DNA of 47,080 nucleotides from an uncultured Roseburia sp. (GCA_944380515.1 CALWHT010000046.1:1-47080); one strand, 5' to 3'; positions 1 through 8,732 are shown, counted from the stretch's first letter. Program-made: numbers and translations. The notes: generated from the sequence alone by a model not told the origin.

Positions 1-42
1 ACGGACGCAAAGTCCAAGGAGGTATCCGCTATACCGATTGCT
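1..42 (+). promoter_or_regulatory. Possible 3' half of a c-di-GMP-I (GEMM) riboswitch, cut by the window edge
   Basis: The first bases contain GGACGCAAAG, a hallmark of the second half of the GEMM-I fold. It is followed by a short hairpin, GGTAT-CCGCT-ATACC, and then GA, resembling the GGUAGCC..UACCGA end of that aptamer. The 5' half would lie outside the window. The P3 region is much shorter than in the usual aptamer, so this may be a variant or a chance match. It precedes a secreted lipoprotein gene by about 100 bases, a typical target position. Confidence 0.33.
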
Positions 43-138
43 CTTATCATTCTAACAGCTTAAGCAACAAGATGGGTAATTCCTTACTGGCTGTAAGGGA
101 TATTAACCATAAATATATTGTAGTAGGAGGTATTATTT

Positions 139-1209
139 ATGAAAACAAAACGAGTTGCTATTGGTATCAGTATTATTATTTTGTTCACAGCGTGTATTAC
201 ATTCGGTGTGGCGTGCACTCAGCGGACTGACACAACCGGGCAGGACAATAGTTCAACAACAGTGGTCAATACAGAAGAGGCTGCGGAAGAATCAATTCAG
301 GTTACAGAAGAAACTGAAACAGCGACAGAGACTGAAAGCAGTTACAACGACGCTACAGATTCGGTTTCTGATGTTATGACGGATGAGTGGTTTCGCACAC
401 ATAGCCTCGTGGGGATAGATGAATCTGATATCAACAAGGAAGATGTTGAAATTTCTGATAAATTAGCCGATGATTATGTGCTGCCTGATCATAAGATGGT
501 TTCATTGGGAATCAGTTCTGATAATTTTTCTAATAAAACTATGCTGATTACGTGCATGAATTATATCAATGACTTTGTGAGTAATCGTGATTTTGAAAGC
601 GTCCGAATAGCTGGTGTAAGTATGTCACTTGATGACATTTGTGTGGTAATGCAGTTAGACGGAGAGGTCTATGATTTCTACTGCCTGACTCTCGATTCTA
701 CCAAGGAGGGCTGTTTTACTGTTTACACGGTTAACAAAAGTGCTGTGAATGGTTCCCAGGAATACGCAGACGAGAGTGTGGAAAGCACTGAGTTAAAGAC
801 AGATACAGAGACTCAAAACCTTTATAACGGCCCTGTAGAGCAGGTTCCTGATGTTATGACGGACGAGTGGTTTCGCGCATATAGCCTCGCAGGGGTAGAT
901 GAATCTAATATTAATAAGGAAGATGTGGAAATTTCCGACAAATTAGCAGATGATTATGAGTTGCCTGAGGATGACATTATTTCATCGGGAATCAGTTATG
1001 GTAACACTATGCTGATTACATGCATGAATTACATCAACGACTTTGTGAGTAATCGTGATTTTGAAAGCGTCCGAATATCAGCTGTAAGTATTAGAGCGGA
1101 TGGCACTTGTGTGCAAATGCAGTTAGACGACGGGTACTATGATTTCTACTGTCTGCCTCTCGATTCCACCAAAGAGGGCTGTTTTACTGTTTACACGGTT
1201 ACCAGGTAA
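139..1209 (+). CDS. Secreted lipoprotein-like protein with two copies of one domain
   Basis: The product has 356 residues and starts after a clear AGGAGG site. The N-terminus is a signal sequence with a hydrophobic stretch at residues 7-26. Cysteines at residues 19 (LFTAC) and 26 (GVAC) could be the lipid-modified one; neither is a perfect lipobox. A Thr/Glu/Ser-rich linker follows. Two homologous domains of about 120 residues then occur (roughly 78-200 and 240-356), each starting DVMTDEWFR and ending GCFTVYTV, joined by a second acidic linker. DNA identity between copies is high, suggesting fairly recent duplication. I recognise no family and assign no function. A possible c-di-GMP-type leader lies upstream, and the zinc-ribbon gene follows after 31 bases. 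Confidence 0.75.
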   Translation: MKTKRVAIGISIIILFTACITFGVACTQRTDTTGQDNSSTTVVNTEEAAEESIQVTEETETATETESSYNDATDSVSDVMTDEWFRTHSLVGIDESDINKEDVEISDKLADDYVLPDHKMVSLGISSDNFSNKTMLITCMNYINDFVSNRDFESVRIAGVSMSLDDICVVMQLDGEVYDFYCLTLDSTKEGCFTVYTVNKSAVNGSQEYADESVESTELKTDTETQNLYNGPVEQVPDVMTDEWFRAYSLAGVDESNINKEDVEISDKLADDYELPEDDIISSGISYGNTMLITCMNYINDFVSNRDFESVRISAVSIRADGTCVQMQLDDGYYDFYCLPLDSTKEGCFTVYTVTR

Positions 1210-1240
1210 CCGTGTAAAACGCTAAGAAAAGGAGATTATT

Positions 1241-1997
1241 ATGAATTGCAGTATGTGTGGAAATGAAATTCCGGACGGAGCAAAATTCTGTGGAATTTGC
1301 GGAGCCGCTGTGAAAAGAGAAGCGTTTTGTTCAAATTGCGGATATAAATTTACGTCGGAGCAAAGGTTTTGTCCTCAGTGCGGAACACCGACAGGAACAA
1401 TGGACTCGGTTTCCGGAACATCGGGGAAGTCGGCTGTTCAAAAGGATAAAAAACAAACCGGCATTGGGGGAAAATTTCAACCCAATGTTGTTGTAAAAGC
1501 GCTGAAGGAAGTGCCGCGAAACGTCATAAATGAGCAGGAGGTAGCAGATATTGCCAAAATAATCAGTATGCATGCATTGGGGGCTGCTGCATCAGGCGCC
1601 GCCACAGCATGGATACCGGGCGCTGGTGCCAGCGTTGCGGCAGTCGGTGAGGCTGCGTTTGTCTGGACAATGTATACGCGTATCAGTCAGCGTTTGGGAA
1701 TCAATTTCTCTGATACCGGGAATCGGTTCCGTGACGGCAGCTTTAATAGTAGCCAGTGCCGGTTATGCCATGGTAACGGCTGCGGGTATCGTGTATGTAA
1801 AGCTTATGTCTTCCCTGCTTAATGAAGGAACGGATATGTCATATATGTCAGATGAAGAATTAAGGGAAAGAATGAGAGAAGTGATGGAGGGACAAAATGT
1901 CAGGACAATGATGAAAGAAGCGCAAAGCGAATATGTCAGGGCAAGAAAGGCAGGTACCGTGAGCGGCAGAGAGACAGTGGACTTGGAGGAAGAGTAA
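1241..1997 (+). pseudogene. Zinc-ribbon membrane-associated protein, reading frame broken near 1700-1725
   Basis: The gene starts at ATG 1241 after AAAGGAG. Residues 1-50 hold two zinc ribbons (CSMCG..CGICG and CSNCG..CPQCG). A Gly/Ala-rich hydrophobic segment follows (AAASGAATAWIPGAGAS, then FVWTMYTRISQRLGINFS). After that the frame degenerates and stops at 1822. The next frame continues sensibly from LIPGIGSVTAALIVASAGY through a second hydrophobic segment to a charged tail ending at 1997. One continuous protein with a one-base (or equivalent) indel explains both frames. As I recall related proteins, extra residues lie between GINFS and LIPGIGS, so a small deletion is also possible. A sequencing error cannot be excluded. 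Confidence 0.65.
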
Positions 1998-2018
1998 TTT
2001 AGAATCATAAAAAATAGT

Positions 2019-2046
2019 TTGACATCTGTAGTTTTTGTGATATATT
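2019..2046 (+). promoter_or_regulatory. Probable sigma-A promoter of spo0A
   Basis: TTGACA at 2019-2024 and TATATT at 2041-2046 are separated by 16 bases, about 120 bases before the spo0A start. This leaves a leader that carries a 0A box. Confidence 0.6.
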
Positions 2047-2097
2047 AATCACGGATACTGCGGATGGAATGATTTTGTTGTCCTGTTGCCGACGCTC

Positions 2098-2104
2098 TTC
2101 GACA
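2098..2104 (-). promoter_or_regulatory. 0A box (Spo0A binding site) in the spo0A leader
   Basis: The plus strand reads TTCGACA, the exact reverse complement of the 0A-box core TGTCGAA. The extended minus-strand form is TTTGTCGAAGA. It lies downstream of the predicted promoter and 65 bases before the spo0A start, which suggests autoregulation. Confidence 0.6.
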
Positions 2105-2168
2105 AAATAAATCGTGCTTGAATCAGTATCATCAAATAGCAAATATTTTTGTCACAGGAGGTCCTGAA

Positions 2169-2966
2169 ATGGGAAAATTAAATGTAGCGATTGCCGATGA
2201 TAATGAGAGAATGCTGCGGTTATTGGGAGATATTATCGAAAGTGATGACGAACTGAACGTCGTGGGAACGGCGAAAGATGGCGAGGAAGCGTTTCATGTG
2301 ATAAAAACAAAGGAACCGGATGTTGTGCTGCTTGACATTGTTATGCCAAAACTCGACGGGCTTGGCGTGCTCGACCGTGTCAATCATGATAAAACGATCA
2401 AAAAACACCCGACATTTATTATAATCAGCGCAATCGGACAGGAAAAAATTACAGAAGATGCGTTTAATCTCGGAGCGGATTATTATATTATGAAACCGTT
2501 TGACAATGATATGGTATTAAACCGTATTAAGCATATCAAGCAGCGCTCGGGCGGAAAGGCGGCTGAGGTGCGCAAGGTAAACGCCTATGAGAAGGCGGAG
2601 GATTTAAACGAGCGCAACCTTGAGGCGGATGTGACGGAGATTATCCACGAAATCGGCGTTCCTGCTCATATCAAAGGGTATCAGTATCTGCGGGACGCGA
2701 TTGTAATGTCCGTCAACGATATGGAGATGCTTAATTCCATTACCAAGATTTTGTATCCGACGATTGCGAAAAAGTATCAGACAACTTCCAGCCGCGTGGA
2801 GCGGGCGATACGCCACGCGATAGAGGTTGCCTGGAGCAGAGGTAAGATGGATACCATAGATGAAATGTTCGGCTATACGATTCACAACGGCAAGGGAAAG
2901 CCGACAAATTCGGAGTTTATCGCACTGATTACAGACAGGATTCGGCTGGCATATAAAATGTATTAA
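2169..2966 (+). CDS. spo0A: Sporulation master regulator Spo0A
   Basis: The product is a 265-residue response regulator, matching the usual Spo0A length. The receiver domain (about 1-120) has the acidic pocket at D10/D11, phospho-acceptor D56 in VVLLDIVMP and the conserved Lys in IMKPFD. The C-terminal Spo0A-type helix-turn-helix (about 155-265) includes [17 protein letters not shown] and ends with [12 protein letters not shown] chose ATG 2169 because CAGGAGG sits at the right distance; an upstream in-frame start at 2118 has no such site. Phosphorylated Spo0A binds 0A boxes to start sporulation. A 0A box in its own leader suggests feedback. Its presence indicates an endospore-forming lineage, though not that this strain still sporulates. 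Confidence 0.97.
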   Translation: MGKLNVAIADDNERMLRLLGDIIESDDELNVVGTAKDGEEAFHVIKTKEPDVVLLDIVMPKLDGLGVLDRVNHDKTIKKHPTFIIISAIGQEKITEDAFNLGADYYIMKPFDNDMVLNRIKHIKQRSGGKAAEVRKVNAYEKAEDLNERNLEADVTEIIHEIGVPAHIKGYQYLRDAIVMSVNDMEMLNSITKILYPTIAKKYQTTSSRVERAIRHAIEVAWSRGKMDTIDEMFGYTIHNGKGKPTNSEFIALITDRIRLAYKMY

Positions 2967-3060
2967 GACTTTTCAGACGGAAAAAAAAGCGTTATAATAA
3001 TCTTAATCTTTCATGGGACATGTATAAGCGGTGTTCTTTGAGGTTTGGAGGGTTTGGCGC

Positions 3061-4509
3061 ATGAAAAAAATACTATTTGCAGCTTCGGAAGCTGTACCTT
3101 TTATCAAAACAGGCGGACTTGCAGACGTTACGGGTTCTTTGCCCAGATATTTTGACAGGAAGGAATATGACATACGGATTATCCTTCCAAAGTATGCCTG
3201 CATGGATGAGCAATGGAAAGGACAGCTTCATTTTTTATGTCATTTTTATGTGAATTTAAGCTGGAGAAAGCAGTACGCAGGGATTTTTGAGACAAAATAC
3301 GACGGGATCACATATTATCTGGTAGATAACGAGTACTATTTTGCGGGAGATAAGCCTTATAACAATATATATGAGGACGTGGAGAAATTTGCCTACTTTT
3401 CAAAAGCGGTTCTCGAGGCGCTTCCGTATCTTGATTTTTGTCCGGACGTGATACACTGCCATGACTGGCAGACCGGGCTGATTCCCGTATTTTTGAGGAC
3501 GCTTTACGGCGACCAGAAATATTATACCGGAATCAAAACCGTATTTTCCATCCACAATATGAAGTTTCAGGGAAGATGGAAGCTTGCGGAGGTCATGGAT
3601 ATCACAGGATTGCCGAGACAAATCTTCACGGCTGAAAAACTGGAGTCCTACGGCGAGGCAAATTATTTAAAAGGCGGTGTTGTCTATGCGGACGCCGTTA
3701 CGACGGTCAGTCCGACCTACGCGCATGAAATTACGACGCCCGAGGGCGGAGAAGGGCTGGACGGGCTGATGTACGCGTGCCGCGATAAGCTTTACGGCAT
3801 ATTAAACGGGATTGATTACGCGGAGTACAATCCCAAAACCGACCGTTACCTTCCTTTCCACTTTGACGAAGTCTCCTATCGTCAGGGCAAGGAAAAAAAT
3901 AAGAGAAAGCTGCAGGAGGATATGCGGCTGCCGGCGGAAAAGGATGTTTTTCTGCTTGGCATGGTCTCCAGAATGACCGACCAGAAGGGCTTTGATCTGA
4001 TTACTTATATACTGGATGAGCTTTTGGAGCGCGAAAACATGCAGTTTGTTGTTGTGGGTACCGGAGAGGAACGCTATGAGAACGGGATGCGCGCCTTCGC
4101 GCACAAGTACCCGAAGAAATTAAAGGTCAATATCGGCTATTCGGAGGCGCTTGCCCATCAGGTATATGCCTCCTGCGATGCCTTTCTTATGCCGTCCCTG
4201 TTTGAACCCTGCGGGCTCAGCCAGCTCATGAGCCTGCGCTACGGTACGGTGCCGATTGTCCGGGAAACCGGCGGGCTTAAGGACACTGTCGAGGCATACA
4301 ACGAATACACGCAGGAGGGCACGGGCTTTTCATTTGCCAATTATAATGCACATGAAATGATGCATACGCTGCAATATGCAATGTCCGTGTACTATGAAAA
4401 GCCAAAGGCCTGGAGCGGGCTGATAGAGCGCGGGATGCGGCAGGATTTCTCATGGGGAGCGTCCGTGCGGGAATACGAAAAGCTGTATGAAAAGCTGACC
4501 GTATATTAG
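3061..4509 (+). CDS. glgA: Glycogen synthase (ADP-glucose, GT5)
   Basis: The 482-residue product transfers glucose from ADP-glucose to alpha-1,4-glucan chains in cytoplasmic glycogen synthesis. The ADP-glucose binding motif KTGGLADV is at residues 16-23. The catalytic C-terminal half carries MVSRMTDQKGFDL and the loop FEPCGLSQLMSLRYGTVP followed by RETGGL. Length fits the bacterial GT5 family. The start at 3061 gives the canonical MKKILFAASE N-terminus and has GGAGGG upstream; an in-frame start at 3031 adds residues unlike the family. No other glycogen gene is adjacent. TATAAT at 2993-2998 may be its -10 element, but the -35 is poor. Confidence 0.96.
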   Translation: MKKILFAASEAVPFIKTGGLADVTGSLPRYFDRKEYDIRIILPKYACMDEQWKGQLHFLCHFYVNLSWRKQYAGIFETKYDGITYYLVDNEYYFAGDKPYNNIYEDVEKFAYFSKAVLEALPYLDFCPDVIHCHDWQTGLIPVFLRTLYGDQKYYTGIKTVFSIHNMKFQGRWKLAEVMDITGLPRQIFTAEKLESYGEANYLKGGVVYADAVTTVSPTYAHEITTPEGGEGLDGLMYACRDKLYGILNGIDYAEYNPKTDRYLPFHFDEVSYRQGKEKNKRKLQEDMRLPAEKDVFLLGMVSRMTDQKGFDLITYILDELLERENMQFVVVGTGEERYENGMRAFAHKYPKKLKVNIGYSEALAHQVYASCDAFLMPSLFEPCGLSQLMSLRYGTVPIVRETGGLKDTVEAYNEYTQEGTGFSFANYNAHEMMHTLQYAMSVYYEKPKAWSGLIERGMRQDFSWGASVREYEKLYEKLTVY

Positions 4510-4529
4510 AAGCGGTTCGGCCGGCGCGC

Positions 4530-5465
4530 TTACATCGTCAGGCGGCAGCTTTCCCTGGAAAAATAATAGACATGGTCGGAGAGAATATCCTCCGGGGAAA
4601 GCTGAGTGGCGTTGACCTCTTTTACCATATCCGACAGCGCGCGGTACGAGGCATCCGCGGCTTCGCCGCAGGACTCTCGCATATCGGAAAATGTTTTGGA
4701 CGCGGCAGGGATAATCAGGACTTCGTGGACGCTGCTCGGGAGAATATACAGGTCGCTGTTCAGCCGGTTTGCAAAGTTTTTAAGTAAATCGCGGTAGAGC
4801 AGACATGCGGAACCGTTGAGCTTAGAACGGTTGGAGAGCATGTACATCGGGCAGGGGGAGAAGAAGAGGTCCTCCGGCAGTTCCTCGGAGCCGTCCGTCA
4901 GCTCCTTTAAAATATCTGTCATATTCCGGAGGTCGTACTGCAAAAGCTTGGGTGTGTTTAAAAAGGCGAGTGCGTAAAGGTCATCCTTTGTGATATTCCA
5001 GTAGGAAAGATGCTGGTTGTGGATGAGAATGGTGGCGCTGCCGCCGGAATCGGTCTGCAGCAGACAGCTGAAGATAACGGCGAGGTCCAAAAAACGGAAA
5101 TGAGGAACCTCCGTCAGCATTTCCCGGTTTTTTTCATAGTTGACCAGCTTGAAAATAATATTTGATTTTACCTTGTCGTAGCAGGTGAAAAAGGAAATGT
5201 CGATGCTGCCTTCGGGCAGATTTTCCCGGCAGGCGGCAAGAAGCTCCTTGCAGATGTCTGTGAGGGGGCGTCCCTTTTCGTATTGTCTGTAATAGTGATT
5301 AAGATAGATGGTGGGAGAGATATTACTGTTGTTTGATAAGACGGTCAGACCGTCCAAATGAGTATCGTTATTTTTCAAAATGTCGTGAATTGCGACGGTT
5401 ACGTCTGGACCGAGCGCGTTCTGCGCCGTTTCCATGATATGGGATTTGAATTCCTGATATGTCAT
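4530..5465 (-). CDS. DUF5688 family protein
   Basis: The 311-residue cytoplasmic protein has no signal peptide or membrane segment. The start MTYQEFKSHI is fixed by AGGAGG six bases or so upstream on the minus strand; a longer frame to 5573 lacks a ribosome site. Features I associate with DUF5688, a family expanded in Lachnospiraceae, are the block SRLNG-like SKLNGSACLLYRD, LYILPSSVHEVLIIP, and the C-terminal VKEVNATQLSPEDILSDHVYY. Function is unknown for the family. The gene converges on glgA with 20 bases between ends and no clear terminator. Confidence 0.8.
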   Translation of the reverse strand: MTYQEFKSHIMETAQNALGPDVTVAIHDILKNNDTHLDGLTVLSNNSNISPTIYLNHYYRQYEKGRPLTDICKELLAACRENLPEGSIDISFFTCYDKVKSNIIFKLVNYEKNREMLTEVPHFRFLDLAVIFSCLLQTDSGGSATILIHNQHLSYWNITKDDLYALAFLNTPKLLQYDLRNMTDILKELTDGSEELPEDLFFSPCPMYMLSNRSKLNGSACLLYRDLLKNFANRLNSDLYILPSSVHEVLIIPAASKTFSDMRESCGEAADASYRALSDMVKEVNATQLSPEDILSDHVYYFSRESCRLTM

Positions 5466-5532
5466 AAGCCTCCTGATAAAATTGCGGCGCTGCCGCAGAA
5501 CAGGAGAAGAATATATTGTTATCCGGGGAAAG

Positions 5533-5590
5533 TCCACGCGGCGGTTTGTCCGCGTGGATTTACTATAGCACAAGAAAACTACAAAAGCAA
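5533..5590 (-). promoter_or_regulatory. Promoter and leader hairpin of the DUF5688 gene
   Basis: Read on the minus strand, TTGCTT (5590-5585) and TATAGT (5567-5562) are spaced by 17 bases. Just downstream of the expected transcription start is a perfect 9-bp hairpin, TCCACGCGG/CCGCGTGGA (5533-5541 with 5550-5558), which would sit at the very 5' end of the mRNA. Confidence 0.55.
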
Positions 5591-5635
5591 TAGGAGAGTG
5601 GCAAAAGAAAATTTTATTTTTTTTAAAATTTGGGC

Positions 5636-5663
5636 TTGCTTTTTTTGGAAAAATGTATATAAT
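5636..5663 (+). promoter_or_regulatory. Promoter of tRNA-Thr
   Basis: TTGCTT (5636-5641) and TATAAT (5658-5663) are 16 bases apart, and the tRNA begins 15 bases after the -10 element. Confidence 0.6.
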
Positions 5664-5678
5664 AGTTTCATGTGGCGT

Positions 5679-5751
<73 letters not shown>

Positions 5752-5775
5752 TCGCGCGGCAGTTTGCCGCAAAGA

Positions 5776-5806
5776 GCTCCCGGTGAGATTCACCGGGACT
5801 TTTTTT
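5776..5806 (+). terminator. Rho-independent terminator after tRNA-Thr
   Basis: An 8-bp stem CCCGGTGA/TCACCGGG with a three-base loop is followed by ACTTTTTTT. Confidence 0.85.
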
Positions 5807-5846
5807 GTTACAGGAAATCACATATTTGGGAAAGGAGCAGATTGGG

Positions 5847-6497
5847 ATGATAGCAGCAGCTTATTTTGACCATACGATTTTAAAGGCCGACGCCACGGAG
5901 GAGCAGGTGAAGAGGGTCTGCGGGGAGGCGCTGCGGTACGGCTTTGCTTCGGTCTGCGTCAATCAGTATTATACGGCGCTTGCGGCAAAGCAGCTGAAAG
6001 ATTCCGCAGTTAAGGTCTGTACCGTGGTGGGATTTCCGCTTGGAATGACGTCCGCGGAGGTCAAAGCCTTTGAGACAAAGGCGGCGATTGCGGACGGCGC
6101 GCAGGAGATTGATATGGTAATCAATGTCGGAGCGCTCAAGGATGGAAAGCATGAAGAAATTTTGCAGGAAGTACGGCGTTTAAAGGAAATTTGCGGGAAA
6201 GAGATTGTTCTGAAGGTAATTCTTGAAACCTGCCTTTTGACGGATGAGGAAAAAAGGACGGCGTGCATGCTTGCAAAGCAGGCAGGAGCGGATTTTGTCA
6301 AGACGTCCACCGGTTTTTCCACTGGCGGGGCAACGGAGCACGATGTGGCGCTGATGCGCGGGGCAGTCGGAGACGATATGGGCGTAAAAGCTTCAGGCGG
6401 CATTCATACGGCGGATGAGGCAAGGCGCATGCTGGATGCCGGAGCCAGCCGGCTCGGCACCAGCGCGACGATTGCGATTATGGAGGAAGACGTGTAA
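5847..6497 (+). CDS. deoC: Deoxyribose-phosphate aldolase
   Basis: The 216-residue class I aldolase cleaves 2-deoxyribose 5-phosphate to glyceraldehyde 3-phosphate and acetaldehyde in deoxynucleoside salvage. The Schiff-base lysine is K152 in FVKTSTGFSTGGAT. The proton-relay residues are D89 in EIDMVINVG and K181 in VKASGGIH. I chose ATG 5847 because AAAGGAG lies nine bases upstream; the in-frame TTG at 5805 would begin inside the tRNA terminator. No other deo genes adjoin it; a cytidine deaminase lies about 40 kb away. Confidence 0.96.
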   Translation: MIAAAYFDHTILKADATEEQVKRVCGEALRYGFASVCVNQYYTALAAKQLKDSAVKVCTVVGFPLGMTSAEVKAFETKAAIADGAQEIDMVINVGALKDGKHEEILQEVRRLKEICGKEIVLKVILETCLLTDEEKRTACMLAKQAGADFVKTSTGFSTGGATEHDVALMRGAVGDDMGVKASGGIHTADEARRMLDAGASRLGTSATIAIMEEDV

Positions 6498-6525
6498 GCG
6501 CAGTGCGCTGACCGAAAAGAAAACC

Positions 6526-6554
6526 TTGTCCTTTGTACGGGAAATTGATATAAT
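6526..6554 (+). promoter_or_regulatory. Promoter of the small membrane protein gene
   Basis: TTGTCC (6526-6531) and TATAAT (6549-6554) are separated by 17 bases, 45 bases before the start codon. Confidence 0.55.
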
Positions 6555-6599
6555 AACCTAAGTTGGGTTCAACTGATACTGGAAAAGGAGAGGGAAACA

Positions 6600-6977
6600 A
6601 TGAGTGAACCACAAAATTACGTAAAAAAAGAGGAACAGCGTGTGTCGATAAAGGAACGGAGAAAAAAGAGCATGGGAGGAGCGCTTTTTGCGGAGAACCA
6701 GAGCATGCTGATGCTGTTTGCGGTGCTCATCGTGGTGCTGGCGGTGATTTTAATCGGTATCATCGCGCTTGACATGCCGGTTGTGCCGGTGTGCGTGATC
6801 GTACTGCTGGAGGCAGGAATCGCTGCCTGCCTGCATGATGTTCCTATCTGGCTGCATGCGCTTGCGGTGTTGGTGCAGATTGTCGTGGGCATTCTTTGCG
6901 GAGCGGTCATTTTTATGATATTGTGTGCGGTGGAATATCTGACAGGCATATTTGCACTGCGGTTTATCCGGGATTAG
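6600..6977 (+). CDS. Small membrane protein, three predicted helices, unknown function
   Basis: The 125-residue protein has a basic cytoplasmic N-terminus (residues 1-30, rich in Lys/Arg/Glu) followed by three hydrophobic segments at about 35-58, 60-80 and 85-115. AAAGGAGAGGG precedes the ATG. It appears to be a single-gene unit with its own promoter and a strong hairpin behind it. I do not recognise the family; nothing suggests an enzyme. Confidence 0.75.
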   Translation: MSEPQNYVKKEEQRVSIKERRKKSMGGALFAENQSMLMLFAVLIVVLAVILIGIIALDMPVVPVCVIVLLEAGIAACLHDVPIWLHALAVLVQIVVGILCGAVIFMILCAVEYLTGIFALRFIRD

Positions 6978-6978
6978 G

Positions 6979-7026
6979 AAAATGGACTTTCGCAGAAAGA
7001 AAGCTTTTTGTGAGAGTCCATTTTCA
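6979..7026 (+). terminator. Terminator hairpin after the small membrane protein gene
   Basis: A 10-bp stem AAAATGGACT/AGTCCATTTT (6979-6988 with 7015-7024) has some internal pairing. The T-run forms part of the stem, so it could act in both directions. Confidence 0.6.
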
Positions 7027-7064
7027 CGTTTTACGGAAGCTATCAAAGCAAAGGAGAAAAGAGA

Positions 7065-7562
7065 ATGACAAAGCTGAATCAATTATTTTTGGAAATGCTT
7101 CATTATTACCGGGGGGATGCCAAACGCATCCAGCATTTTACGAAGGTACACAGCTATGCCAGGCTGATCGGAGAGCTGGAGGGACTTGCGGGGCAGGAAC
7201 TTTTGACGCTTGAGGCCGCCGCTTATGTGCACGATATCGGAATCCGGCCGGCGGAGGAAAAATACGGAAGCTGCGGCGGCAGACTCCAGGAACAGGAGGG
7301 CGTAAAGCCCGCGGAAGAGATGCTGCAGGGGCTTGGTTTTCCCGAGGCGGTGGTTTCGCGTGTCTGCTACCTGGTAGGGCACCATCATACCTACGACGCA
7401 ATCGACGGGCCGGATTACCGGATTTTGGTGGAGGCGGATTTTCTGGTAAATCTCTATGAGGACGAGGTCACGGAGCAGGCTGTGGATAGGGCATATCGGA
7501 ACATTTTTCGGACGGAAAGCGGAAAGCGCGTCTTTCGTGAAATGTTCGGAATCGAGGAGTAG
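7065..7562 (+). CDS. HD-domain phosphohydrolase
   Basis: The 165-residue protein has the HD-family metal ligands in order: H25 region (IQHFTKVHSYA), the HD doublet in AAAYVHDIGIRPAEEKYG, the HH pair in YLVGHHHTYDAIDGPDY, and a distal Asp in LVEADFLVNLYED. These fit a metal-dependent phosphohydrolase acting on a nucleotide or similar substrate, but the substrate cannot be told. AAAGGAG precedes the start. The next gene begins four bases after the stop, so the two are probably cotranscribed with the glycosyltransferase gene. Confidence 0.85.
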   Translation: MTKLNQLFLEMLHYYRGDAKRIQHFTKVHSYARLIGELEGLAGQELLTLEAAAYVHDIGIRPAEEKYGSCGGRLQEQEGVKPAEEMLQGLGFPEAVVSRVCYLVGHHHTYDAIDGPDYRILVEADFLVNLYEDEVTEQAVDRAYRNIFRTESGKRVFREMFGIEE

Positions 7563-7565
7563 ATA

Positions 7566-8732
7566 ATGCAGGGGACAGAAAAAATTCTGGTGTTTTGTTC
7601 CCGGGAAATCTGTTACTGCTCGGGGAATTTTTTTGCGCACCGGCTTGCGGATGCCTTTGAACAGCTCGGCTTTGACACGGAGGTCTGCGAGTTTACCAGG
7701 GAGGATGATTTTGACGCGGTCTTAACGCCGCTGTTTGGAAAGCCATATCGGGCTATTTTCGATTTTAACTCGCTGCTGCCAAGGCTGGCGGCGGAGGACG
7801 GAACGCCGGTGCTTGATTTATTGGACGGGCCGTTTTACGATTATATCCTGGATCATCCGCTCTTTCATTACAACTGCCTGGTATCCGGTGCTAAGAATTT
7901 TCATGCCATCGTGCTCGATGAGGGGCAGGCGGCTTATGTGAGGCGTTTTCATCCTCAGTTGAAAACCGTGCATATGCTGCCGCTTGGGGCGGTGGAAGCC
8001 GTTTCCCACGGCAGGAAGGGCGCAGCGCGCGGCGTGCTGTTTTCCGGCACCTATGACAGCCCGGACAAGGTGTACGAAATTGTTAAAGCGTCCCCGGAGC
8101 CGATTCGCAGCATGACAAAAAGCATCATCGACCAGCGGCTATCGGAGCCGAATCTGCCAATGGAGGAGGCGTTTTCACGCTATCTGGAAAGGGAGGGACT
8201 TTCGCTTCCCGACAGTCAGTTTGCGCTTATGATGAACGCCATGTATCCGGCGGATGCGTATATCCGTGACTATTTCCGCACGGCTGCGCTGGATGCGCTT
8301 TTGCGCAGAGGGATTCCGGTTACGGCGGTCGGAACGGGCTGGGAGAAATACCGTCCCTGCCGCAGTGACTGCTTTGTGAGGGAAAAAGGAGTTTCGTTTG
8401 AGCTTTCGTTTGAGCGCATTGCAAGGGAACAGGTGCTTTTGGATGTGTCGCCCATTTTTAACCGGGGCATTCACGACCGCATCCTTGCGGGCATGGCAAA
8501 CCGCACGGCAGTGCTCACGGATGAGAATCCCTGCCGCAGCGCCAGGCTTTCCGCACGCCGGGACGTGATGTTTTATTCGCTGAAGGATTTAACGACACTG
8601 GCGGATGCAGCGGAGGAACTGCTGACGGATTCTGCGCTGCTGGAGCTTATACAGGAACATGCCTATGAGACGTTTCGGGCGAATCATACCTGGAGGAGCC
8701 GGGCGGAAGAGATTTTATCCTGGCAGGCGTAA
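7566..8732 (+). CDS. CgeB-like glycosyltransferase
   Basis: The 388-residue protein has two Rossmann-like halves, as in GT-B enzymes. The N-terminal half starts KILVFCSREI and includes FDFNSLLPRL. The C-terminal half carries GIPVTAVGTGWEKY and then NRGIHDRILAGMANRTAVLTDE, the pattern of the Glyco_trans_1_2/CgeB type. No membrane segment is evident. The start has AGGAG seven bases upstream and follows the HD gene by three bases. Donor and acceptor are unknown. A spore-coat or envelope role is conceivable from the CgeB resemblance but is inference only. Confidence 0.65.
   Translation: MQGTEKILVFCSREICYCSGNFFAHRLADAFEQLGFDTEVCEFTREDDFDAVLTPLFGKPYRAIFDFNSLLPRLAAEDGTPVLDLLDGPFYDYILDHPLFHYNCLVSGAKNFHAIVLDEGQAAYVRRFHPQLKTVHMLPLGAVEAVSHGRKGAARGVLFSGTYDSPDKVYEIVKASPEPIRSMTKSIIDQRLSEPNLPMEEAFSRYLEREGLSLPDSQFALMMNAMYPADAYIRDYFRTAALDALLRRGIPVTAVGTGWEKYRPCRSDCFVREKGVSFELSFERIAREQVLLDVSPIFNRGIHDRILAGMANRTAVLTDENPCRSARLSARRDVMFYSLKDLTTLADAAEELLTDSALLELIQEHAYETFRANHTWRSRAEEILSWQA

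Noticed and set aside
1-63. Open plus-strand frame ending in TAA as the tail of an upstream gene
   Set aside because: Twenty open codons are easily due to chance, and the same bases fit an RNA-like hairpin pattern better.
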